From positions 1 through 5,368 of the forward strand of contig JAJXUY010000136.1 of the NCBI GenBank assembly GCA_021782525.1: DNA of 5,368 nt. The letters are read 5' to 3'. Within the stretch, counting starts at the first letter, position 1. Each line of letters opens with the position of its first letter. The notes beneath the pieces were generated by a model, which saw only the letters and a program-made list of their open reading frames with translations, searched no databases and was not told where the DNA came from. The DNA comes from Acidobacteriota bacterium. Its GTDB lineage: Bacteria; Acidobacteriota; Thermoanaerobaculia; Thermoanaerobaculales; Thermoanaerobaculaceae. The position numbers were made by a program, and so were the translations under genes. This document shows positions 1 to 5,368 of the stretch, in pieces.

Positions 1-2392
1 CGCCCTCGCGCCGGTACAGCTCGATGATCCGCTCCACGGCGGTGTCGACGCGGGTGCGGTCGTTGACGCCGAGCTTGTCGCGCAGGACCGGGAAGCTGCC
101 GACCAGGAGCCCCTCCGCCTCGCGGAGCCGGCCCTGCTCGAGCAGACATCCGCCGAGCTCGCTCTCGGCCTCGGCGACGGTCCATGGATCCGCGGGCGGT
201 GCGGTGCGGTTGATCGCGATCACCTCGTGCAGCAACCCCTCGGCCTCGCGCAGCCCGGCCGGGGCGTCCTCGGCATCGAGGACGGTGGCCAGGTTCTCGC
301 GGACGAAGCGGATGCGCACGTCGGTCGCCGGCACCTTGGGGTCCAGGATGGCGAGCGCGCGCCGGTTGTCGCGCTCCGCGGCCGGCAGGTCCCCGAGGAC
401 GCGGTGGATCTCGGCGATGTTGGCGAGGTCGAGCGCCACCTGGGGGTGCTTGCCGCCGAGCACCTTCTCGTGGATCGCCAGCGCGTCCTCGTCGAACGGC
501 ACCGCCTCTCTGTACTTCCGCTCGGCGACCAGGGTCGCGCCGACGTTGCCCTCGAGCAACGCGATGTCGGGGTGATCGGGGGGCAACGCCTTGCGGTAGG
601 TGGCGAGCGCGGCGCGAAACGAGCGTTCGGCGCCCGCGAGGTCGCTCCGGCGCACCGCGAGCAGCGCCAGGTTGGACCGCATCGGCACGACATCGAGCGT
701 GTCCGGTCCCTCGACCTTGGTGCGGATGGCGATCGCGCGCTCGTAGGCCGCCTGGGCGTCGGCATAGTCGCCGAGGTGGCTCTCGGCGTTGCCGAGATCG
801 TTGAGGAGCTGCGCGACGTTCAGGCTCTCGGGTCCTTCCGCCTTCTCGTAGATCGCGAGGGAGCGCTCGAAGTCGGGCTTCGACTCGGCGTCCTGGCCGC
901 GGCTCTGCAGCAGGAGACCGAGGCTGCGCAGCGTGTCCGCCACCGGGACGCTCGCAGCCCCGAACACCGCCGTGCGCGTCCGCAGCGCCTCCTCGAGCAG
1001 CGGCTGGGCACGGTCGAACAGACCGAGGCTCGAGTAGACGTCGCCCATGGTGTCGACCAGCGTGGCGCGCACCTCGGGATCCATGGTCCGGTTGGCGCGG
1101 ATCTGCGCGGCGCCCTTGTCCAGCAGCTCGCGGGCCGTGATCGTGGTGCCGCGCGCCTGGTCCGGCCGGGAGACGCGGAAGAGCTTGACGAGGAAAGCCG
1201 AGACTTGACCCGCGATCACCGCCTGGCGGTTGGCGCGGTCGCGCTCGAGGGCGATCCGGCGCGCCTGCACCGCCATCGCCCCGGCCACGCCCACGAGCAG
1301 GACGGCGAGTGACGCCGCCACCGCGAATCCGACCTTGTGGCGGGAGACCGCCTTGCGAAGCTGGTAGACAGTGCTGGGGGCCTGCGCGACGATCGGCTGG
1401 TTGTTGAGGTAGCGGCGGACGTCCTCGGCAAAGCCCGCGGCGCTCTGGTAGCGCCGCTCCGCGCGCTTCTCGAGCGCCTTGCCGACGATCGTCTCGATCT
1501 CGCGGCCGGCCAGCGACCGGCCGGGCAGCCGGCCGCGCAGCCGCGGCGGTTCGTGGCAGATGATGCGGGCGGCCTCGGGGAGGCTCGCCCGGCGCACGTC
1601 GTACGGCAGCTCCCCCGCGAGCATCTCGTACAGGATGACGCCGAGCGAGTAGACGTCGGTGCGCAGGTCGATCTGGTCGGCGTCACCGCGGATCTGTTCC
1701 GGGCTCATGTACGGCACGGTGCCGCGAATCGTTCCCGCCTCGGTCGCCATGCTCGCGGCCGCGCCGTCCTCGTCCACGATGCGCGCCAGGCCGAAGTCGA
1801 GCACCTTGACGCCGGGCACCGCCGCACCGGCTCGCGACGGCGCCGTCGCCGTTTCCTCCTGCACGAGGATGTTGGTCGGCTTGAGGTCGCGGTGGATGAC
1901 GCCGTGCTGGTGCGCATACGCCACGGCATCGCAGATCTGGAGGAACAGCTCGAGCCTGGCGCGGACGCCGGCGCGGTCACGGGCCGCTGGGCCCTCCACG
2001 GCGAGAAATTCGTCCAACCTCCTCCCCTGGACCAGCTCCATCGCGAAGAAGTGCTGCCCGTCGTCGGTCCGGCCGGCCTCGTAGATGGCGGCGATCCCCG
2101 GGTGGCGGAGGCGCGCGAGCGCCTGGACCTCGCGCTGGAACAGGCGTACCGCGGTTTCGTCCACGTAGGCCCCGCCGCGGATGATCTTGAGGGCGACCTC
2201 GCGCCGCGGGTTGGCCTGCAGCGCCTCGTAGACCACGCCCATGCCGCCTTCGCCGAGCCGCCGGAGGAGGGTGTAGCCGCCGATCGCGATCGGTTGAGCC
2301 GGCGCCCGGCTCGGCCCGGCCGGCCGCGCCGAGTCGGGCTGCACGTGGGAGGGTGCCAAGGTCGGGTCGTCGGGTCGCAGCGTCCGGTCCAT
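1..2392 (-). CDS. Membrane-anchored Hanks-type Ser/Thr protein kinase with C-terminal TPR domain (3' end cut by window edge)
   Basis: The frame is open without a stop from ATG 2392 to the left edge, giving 797 visible residues. Seen: a Pro/Ala-rich N-terminus (1-36), then a complete kinase domain (about 40-310) with the glycine loop LGEGGMGVVY (46-55), VALK Lys69, helix-C Glu88, HRDLKPTN (167-174, Asp169 catalytic), DFG (199-201), SPE (230-232) and DVYSLG (246-251). All catalytic residues are present, so it should be active and of the RD class; Thr217, Thr221 and Thr225 are activation-loop candidates for autophosphorylation. A hydrophobic span (about 354-376) follows, flanked by basic residues, then about eight TPR-like units of roughly 42 residues (440-790). 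Known: such proteins have a cytoplasmic kinase and, with one membrane span, an extracytoplasmic TPR region that binds proteins. The last visible residues (ELYRREG) resemble the usual family terminus, so few are missing. The upstream in-frame stretch back to the terminator has no ATG or GTG, supporting this start. Substrates are unknown. Confidence 0.93.
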   Translation of the reverse strand, partial: MDRTLRPDDPTLAPSHVQPDSARPAGPSRAPAQPIAIGGYTLLRRLGEGGMGVVYEALQANPRREVALKIIRGGAYVDETAVRLFQREVQALARLRHPGIAAIYEAGRTDDGQHFFAMELVQGRRLDEFLAVEGPAARDRAGVRARLELFLQICDAVAYAHQHGVIHRDLKPTNILVQEETATAPSRAGAAVPGVKVLDFGLARIVDEDGAAASMATEAGTIRGTVPYMSPEQIRGDADQIDLRTDVYSLGVILYEMLAGELPYDVRRASLPEAARIICHEPPRLRGRLPGRSLAGREIETIVGKALEKRAERRYQSAAGFAEDVRRYLNNQPIVAQAPSTVYQLRKAVSRHKVGFAVAASLAVLLVGVAGAMAVQARRIALERDRANRQAVIAGQVSAFLVKLFRVSRPDQARGTTITARELLDKGAAQIRANRTMDPEVRATLVDTMGDVYSSLGLFDRAQPLLEEALRTRTAVFGAASVPVADTLRSLGLLLQSRGQDAESKPDFERSLAIYEKAEGPESLNVAQLLNDLGNAESHLGDYADAQAAYERAIAIRTKVEGPDTLDVVPMRSNLALLAVRRSDLAGAERSFRAALATYRKALPPDHPDIALLEGNVGATLVAERKYREAVPFDEDALAIHEKVLGGKHPQVALDLANIAEIHRVLGDLPAAERDNRRALAILDPKVPATDVRIRFVRENLATVLDAEDAPAGLREAEGLLHEVIAINRTAPPADPWTVAEAESELGGCLLEQGRLREAEGLLVGSFPVLRDKLGVNDRTRVDTAVERIIELYRREG

Positions 2393-2403
2393 TGTCGGGT
2401 GCG

Positions 2404-2407
2404 TCCT
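2404..2407 (-). promoter_or_regulatory. Weak candidate ribosome binding site of the kinase gene
   Basis: The minus strand reads AGGA 11 bases before ATG 2392. The match is only four bases and the spacing is long, so initiation may be weak or may rely on other leader features. No better Shine-Dalgarno match is visible nearer the start. Confidence 0.35.
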
Positions 2408-2444
2408 ACGGCGACGGTAAACACGCCGGCACCGCCAGGAAATT

Positions 2445-2456
2445 CCGCGATCGCGG
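2445..2456. repeat. 12-bp perfect palindrome in the kinase leader
   Basis: CCGCGATCGCGG is a perfect palindrome lying between the cytochrome terminator and the kinase start, 53 bases upstream of the ATG. It directly abuts, sharing two bases, the odd-centred palindrome GGAAATTCC (2438-2446). Its position would suit an operator, but no convincing -35/-10 pair is visible nearby. In GC-rich DNA a palindrome of this length can arise by chance, so a regulatory role is only inferred. Confidence 0.25.
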
Positions 2457-2460
2457 CGCG

Positions 2461-2492
2461 TAAAACAAGGGCGGGCGCCTGCGCGCCCGCCC
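2461..2492 (-). terminator. Rho-independent terminator of the cytochrome transcript
   Basis: Arms 2469-2478 and 2483-2492 are exact reverse complements (GGGCGGGCGC and GCGCCCGCCC), giving a 10-bp GC-only stem with a 4-base loop. Read on the minus strand the stem is followed at once by TTGTTTTA, a T-rich tail in otherwise GC-rich DNA. It begins 24 bases after the cytochrome stop codon. The other strand has no T tract after the stem, so it should terminate only minus-strand transcription. It separates the redox genes from the kinase gene. Confidence 0.9.
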
Positions 2493-2516
2493 GAGACAAC
2501 TCAATGAAGAACCCGG

Positions 2517-3929
2517 CTACTTGGAAGGATGCGAGGCCTTGAGCAGCGCGACCATCGGGTCGCCGTCGTAGCCGAGCGCCTTCCAATCCATACGCCCACC
2601 TGGAGCGTGGCAGTCCAGGCAGGCGAGGGCCTGCTTGGCCGGCTCCACCTCGTGGAAGATCCCCATGTAGCGCTCGGTGTCGGTCCAGCTGTACTTGGCG
2701 TCCTTGACGCCGTACATGTCGAGCGCCGCGTGCTTGACCGCCTCGTCGATCTTGCCGTTGGCGAAGAACTCCTCGACGACGATCGGGATGATGAAGTTCT
2801 TGCCGTCGAGCACCGGCATTTTGGCGCGATGGAGCTTGAACGGGAAGATCCGCGCCTTGGGGTCGCTGCGGTCGCCCTGCGGCAACATCATGCCCACGGC
2901 GCCGTTGGCGAGGCGCTTGACCGGCTGGTCCGGGAGCTGCTCCCAGGTGGTGCCGTTGTACCACGCGTACACCGGCACGACGTTCTTGCTCATCGTGATC
3001 GTCGCGCTCCACTTGTCGAGCTCGGCGTTGTACGACGGTTTCGACCAGTCGCGCACCATGTCGGTGGCGTCCTGCTTGGCGAAGGTCGGCACGTGGCAGG
3101 TGGTGCAGTAGACGCGCTGGGCGTGGAAGTTCAACACCTCGGCCTTGTGCGGCGCCGAGCCGTGGCAGTCGGCGTCGGCGCACGACAGCGGCTTGCCGGG
3201 CTCGTCGGTCCCCGACAGGTCGCTGCCGCGGCCGCGCACGCGGTGGTCCTCGCCCGCGTGGCAGTCGGTGCACTGCAGGTTGGCGCCGTCGCTGCCCATG
3301 TGGACGTCGAACGCCTTGTCGGTGTCCGCCAGCGCGTACTCGATGTCGCCGCGCTTGAAGTTCGGCCCGCCGCCGGAGCCCGCGTGGCAGCGCAGACAAT
3401 TGGTCTTCGTCGGCAGGCTGATCCGCTTCGACACCGAATCCATCCCCTCCTGGTTCTTCCACAGCACCGGCTTCCACGACCAGGAGCCGTCCGCGTTCTC
3501 GTAGAGGTCGCGCTGGTAGCCGGACGCGTGACAGATCAGGCAGTCGATGTTCTCGAGCTGCGCCTGCGAGATCTTCTCCTGCGGCAGCGCGCCCAGGCCG
3601 GCGTGGCACTGCGAGCACCCCTTGGTCAGGATCTCGCCGCGCGAGTTGCGCACCAGGCCGATCCAGTTGCTCTTGGGGTTCGTGCAAAAGTCGTTGATCG
3701 TGTTCAGCTTGCCGAGCTTCTTTCCGTGCGAGTTGACGATCTGGGGGGCGTTGCCCTGCCACTGGTAGTGCTGCGAGTGGAAGAACGAGGTGGCCTCCTT
3801 CGCGTGGCACTTCAGGCACGTCTTCGTTCCCTCGTAGTGCTCGAAGTACTTCTGGTGTGAGTACTCCTTGGCGTGCGCCGCCCCGGCCAGCAGCCCGACC
3901 GACGCCACAACGACGGTGATCGCTCTCAT
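2517..3929 (-). CDS. Secreted octaheme c-type cytochrome, OTR (tetrathionate reductase)-like family
   Basis: This 470-residue protein has a short signal peptide (basic start, hydrophobic core, AHA cleavage after residue 20), so it is exported to the periplasm, where hemes are attached. Seven CXXCH heme sites start at Cys38, 105, 130, 178, 220, 275 and 437; an eighth is CX4CH (Cys250-His256). The spacing, the NFCxx-like segment at Cys82 before heme 2, GGGPNFKRGD after heme 4, DVHM before heme 5, PHKAEVLNFH after heme 6, CTTCHVPTFAK at heme 7 and the distant heme 8 followed by GRMDWKALGY match, as I recall it, the family typified by Shewanella octaheme tetrathionate reductase. That family reduces tetrathionate, nitrite and hydroxylamine in vitro and has a lysine-ligated active-site heme. 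No CXXCK motif is present, so it is not NrfA-type by that criterion. The physiological substrate here is not deducible. The start is fixed by a strong GGAGGA site and the signal peptide. A strong terminator follows; the gene lies 143 bases after the outer-membrane barrel gene, with which it is probably co-expressed. Confidence 0.92.
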   Translation of the reverse strand: MRAITVVVASVGLLAGAAHAKEYSHQKYFEHYEGTKTCLKCHAKEATSFFHSQHYQWQGNAPQIVNSHGKKLGKLNTINDFCTNPKSNWIGLVRNSRGEILTKGCSQCHAGLGALPQEKISQAQLENIDCLICHASGYQRDLYENADGSWSWKPVLWKNQEGMDSVSKRISLPTKTNCLRCHAGSGGGPNFKRGDIEYALADTDKAFDVHMGSDGANLQCTDCHAGEDHRVRGRGSDLSGTDEPGKPLSCADADCHGSAPHKAEVLNFHAQRVYCTTCHVPTFAKQDATDMVRDWSKPSYNAELDKWSATITMSKNVVPVYAWYNGTTWEQLPDQPVKRLANGAVGMMLPQGDRSDPKARIFPFKLHRAKMPVLDGKNFIIPIVVEEFFANGKIDEAVKHAALDMYGVKDAKYSWTDTERYMGIFHEVEPAKQALACLDCHAPGGRMDWKALGYDGDPMVALLKASHPSK

Positions 3930-3934
3930 GTCAG

Positions 3935-3940
3935 TCCTCC
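3935..3940 (-). promoter_or_regulatory. Strong ribosome binding site of the octaheme cytochrome gene
   Basis: The minus strand reads GGAGGA with five bases between it and ATG 3929, a near-ideal Shine-Dalgarno match and spacing. It fixes the cytochrome start and lies just outside the foot of the intergenic hairpin, so the hairpin as drawn would leave it unpaired. Confidence 0.88.
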
Positions 3941-3958
3941 AAAGACCGGCGTACTACC

Positions 3959-4055
3959 GGGAGTCAGGGCCCGGAGCCGATCGGTTGCGACCGCGCGATC
4001 TGTGTTTGCCCAATGATACCGCGGTCGCGCCATCTCGACTCGGGCCCCGACTCCC
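3959..4055 (-). repeat. Nested inverted repeat between barrel and cytochrome genes (probable RNA hairpin)
   Basis: The outer arms 3959-3973 and 4041-4055 pair over 15 positions; the only non-complementary pair (3966/4048) is A-C on the plus strand but becomes a G-U wobble in minus-strand RNA. Inside, 3987-3995 pairs exactly with 4020-4028 (9 bp), leaving a 24-base apical loop that is less GC-rich. The foot is 17 bases from the barrel stop codon and 18 bases from the cytochrome Shine-Dalgarno. No T tract follows on the minus strand, so it is not a classical terminator. It could be a processing or stability hairpin, an attenuator tuning the two genes, or a dispersed REP-like element; the window cannot decide. 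Confidence 0.7.
4013..4018 (-). promoter_or_regulatory. Possible -10 box for an internal cytochrome promoter
   Basis: The minus strand reads TATCAT, five of six matches to the sigma-70 -10 consensus, inside the apical loop of the inverted repeat and about 84 bases upstream of the cytochrome ATG. The hexamer 17 bases further upstream is GAGTCG, a poor -35, and there is no extended -10 TG. It stands out mainly because it is a low-GC island in GC-rich DNA. Confidence 0.22.
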
Positions 4056-4072
4056 TGCCGGGACTCCCCCCG

Positions 4073-5368
4073 CTAGAACCTCGCCGTCATCGACAGCGTC
4101 CACATCTTGGCCTTGTCGTACGTCGGGAAGCCGAGCACCGGCGTGCTGTCGAGCTTCTTCGGCGACCCGATGTGCCAGCCCGAGCCCGAGTAGTCGTAGG
4201 TGTAGTCGATGTACCCGAGCCGCACCAGGAAACGCGGGTTGATCTTATGGATGACGTACGCCTCGATCACGTGACCGCGGGTCGCGGTCTTCGGCGCGAT
4301 GATGTCGTCCTGCGCCGGCGTGAAGTTGAACCAGTACTGCGAGCCGTGGTTGTACTCCGCCCCGACCATCGTCCGGCCGTCGTTGAACGAGTACCGGGCG
4401 CCGGCGTAGTACATCGTGCCGCTGTGCTCCTTCGGCACCTCGAACGGGTCCGAGAACAGGCCGCCGAACGGCCCCGTGACGCCGTTGGGATGGCTCTTGT
4501 CGTAGTTGACGTTGACGAACCAGTCCACCGGGCCGTCGCGGCGTTGCAGCACGACCCCCGCGATGTCCATGTCGCCGAGGTTGGCCGACGGGGTGAAGCG
4601 CATCACCACCGGGCCGCCGACCGGCGCGCCGGTGATCGGGTTGTTCGGCAGGACGATGAGGCCGTTGAACCCGTCGGTCAGGTTGAAGGCGCGGGCGACC
4701 GTCGTCTGGATCAGCATCTCGTCGGAGTTGTAGATGTCCCAGTTGAGGCCGAGGAAGTCGGCGTCCTTGAGGCGATCGGCCGGCTGCTGCAACTGCTGGC
4801 CATTGCCGAAGCCGCTCTCGAAGCCGCGGCCGTAGCACAGGCGCACCGTCGAGGTGTCGCTCAGGTGGTAGCCCGCGGTGATGCCGTCGAACTGGAAGTC
4901 GATCAGCGACCCCATCGGCGTGCCGCCGCGCATCTCGCCCTGGCGCAGGTTCATCGGCGGGCCGCCGGTCGAGGGCCGGCGGCCGATCGAGAGGTACAGC
5001 GCCGTGCCGCCGATGTTGTCCCAGTCGAAGTACGCCCGCTCGACGCGGAGGATGTCGGAGTTCGGGACGGTGCTGGTGTTGCCGTCGATGTCGAAGCTGT
5101 TCGACTGGCCGTTGAAGACCTGCACCGCGGTCGAGTCGCCCCACACCTTGTACATCGCCAGTCGCCCGGCGAACTTGACGTTGTCGGCGACGTCGGAATC
5201 GAAGTTGAAGCGCAGCCGGCTGGTGTAGAGGATCGAGTTGTTGACGTCGTAGCCCTTGGTGTACGCGGCGGGCATCAGCATCTGCATCAGCCCCGCCTGC
5301 ATCTGCGGCGGGAAGCCGCCCATGTACTGCTTGAGCTGCGCGAACGTCAGGTTGCTGGTGAAGTAGAG
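4073..5368 (-). CDS. DUF3373-type outer-membrane beta-barrel protein (5' end cut by window edge)
   Basis: The visible C-terminal part has 431 residues, ends at TAG 4073-4075, and stays open to the right edge. The in-frame ATG at 5323 is probably internal, because 15 preceding codons continue in the same style (YFTSNLTFAQLKQY). Numbering from the edge, recognisable family segments are a YTSRLRFNF strand (about 48-56), RLAMYKVWGDS (69-79), PNSDILRVERAYFDW (102-116), SIGRRPSTGGPP (127-138) and DFQFDGITAGYH (157-168). The remainder alternates aromatic and polar residues in strand-and-turn blocks, and the protein ends in an aromatic-rich strand with terminal Phe (MWTLSMTARF), the usual recognition signal for outer-membrane barrel assembly. 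The family is otherwise uncharacterised to my knowledge and often about 500 residues or more, so perhaps 80-150 residues, including the signal peptide, are missing. It is first in the visible gene pair, followed by the octaheme cytochrome, which suggests a pore or scaffold serving the cytochrome. That role is inferred from context only. Confidence 0.85.
   Translation of the reverse strand, partial: LYFTSNLTFAQLKQYMGGFPPQMQAGLMQMLMPAAYTKGYDVNNSILYTSRLRFNFDSDVADNVKFAGRLAMYKVWGDSTAVQVFNGQSNSFDIDGNTSTVPNSDILRVERAYFDWDNIGGTALYLSIGRRPSTGGPPMNLRQGEMRGGTPMGSLIDFQFDGITAGYHLSDTSTVRLCYGRGFESGFGNGQQLQQPADRLKDADFLGLNWDIYNSDEMLIQTTVARAFNLTDGFNGLIVLPNNPITGAPVGGPVVMRFTPSANLGDMDIAGVVLQRRDGPVDWFVNVNYDKSHPNGVTGPFGGLFSDPFEVPKEHSGTMYYAGARYSFNDGRTMVGAEYNHGSQYWFNFTPAQDDIIAPKTATRGHVIEAYVIHKINPRFLVRLGYIDYTYDYSGSGWHIGSPKKLDSTPVLGFPTYDKAKMWTLSMTARF

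Noticed and set aside
2280..2293. 14-bp palindrome CCGATCGCGATCGG inside the kinase gene, and similar GATCGC palindromes at 211-222 and 729-736
   Set aside because: Each encodes alternating Ile and Ala with the preferred codons ATC and GCN (PIAIGG, VIAIN, AIAI), so the palindromes follow from codon use.
2393..2460. A sigma-70 promoter for the kinase in its short leader
   Set aside because: TTGTTT at 2463-2468 resembles a -35 box, but it is the tail of the terminator and the hexamer 17 bases downstream (GAATTT) is a poor -10. A promoter must exist, but I cannot place it.
227..2542. Long plus-strand open frames (361 and 401 codons) opposite the kinase gene
   Set aside because: They are antisense shadows in GC-rich DNA: rich in Arg, Ala, Gly and Val, with no recognisable motif, while the opposite strand encodes an intact kinase-TPR protein.
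1705..3819. 704-codon minus-strand open frame spanning both the cytochrome and kinase genes
   Set aside because: It is out of frame with both genes, crosses the terminator, and gives low-complexity Arg/Ser/Pro-rich protein with no domains. It is a shadow, not a fusion protein.
2529..3860. 443-codon plus-strand open frame opposite the cytochrome
   Set aside because: The minus strand encodes eight heme motifs and a signal peptide in the right frame; the plus frame has no family resemblance and no good Shine-Dalgarno was seen.
2517..3929. Naming the cytochrome a true tetrathionate reductase, nitrite reductase or hydroxylamine oxidoreductase
   Set aside because: Heme layout supports the OTR-like family, but substrate cannot be read from motifs: there is no CXXCK as in NrfA, and the active-site lysine cannot be placed without an alignment.
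4245..5144. 299-codon minus-strand frame inside the barrel gene
   Set aside because: It is a frame-shifted reading of the barrel gene, Arg/Pro-rich and without motifs.
5321..5323. ATG at 5323 as the true start of the barrel protein
   Set aside because: The frame stays open to the window edge with residues of the same character, no signal peptide follows this ATG, and the protein would lack the N-terminal part expected of an exported barrel.

Overview
The window is GC-rich (about two-thirds G+C by eye) and holds three protein genes, all read on the minus strand. In transcription order they are an outer-membrane beta-barrel protein of the DUF3373 type (its start lies beyond the right edge), a secreted eight-heme c-type cytochrome of the octaheme tetrathionate reductase (OTR)-like family (complete), and a membrane-anchored Hanks-type serine/threonine kinase with a long C-terminal TPR region (its last few residues lie beyond the left edge). 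The outer-membrane barrel and periplasmic multiheme cytochrome imply a Gram-negative organism. Together with a one-membrane-span kinase-TPR protein and high GC, they suggest Acidobacteriota, Myxococcota or other former Deltaproteobacteria. This is inference; the window has no taxonomic marker.

Layout, right to left. The barrel gene occupies 5368-4073. A 143-base spacer (4072-3930) follows, almost filled by a nested inverted repeat (3959-4055) and ending in a strong Shine-Dalgarno site. The octaheme cytochrome gene runs 3929-2517. It is followed 24 bases later by a textbook intrinsic terminator: a perfect 10-bp GC stem, a 4-base loop and a T-rich tail. A short leader (about 68 bases beyond the terminator) precedes the kinase gene, which runs from 2392 off the left edge. 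There is no gene-free stretch longer than 300 bases, and I see no tRNA, rRNA, CRISPR array or insertion sequence.

The barrel and cytochrome look like one functional unit. A cytochrome that reduces, or passes electrons to, a small oxyanion or extracellular acceptor sits beside an outer-membrane protein that could admit the substrate or house an electron conduit. The terminator makes the kinase a separate transcription unit. Its sensor-like build (cytoplasmic kinase, one membrane span, probably periplasmic TPR) makes a regulatory link possible, but only adjacency supports it.

The points most worth a second look are the barrel-octaheme pairing, the CX4CH sixth heme site, and the intergenic hairpin, which pairs fully only in the RNA made from the minus strand.
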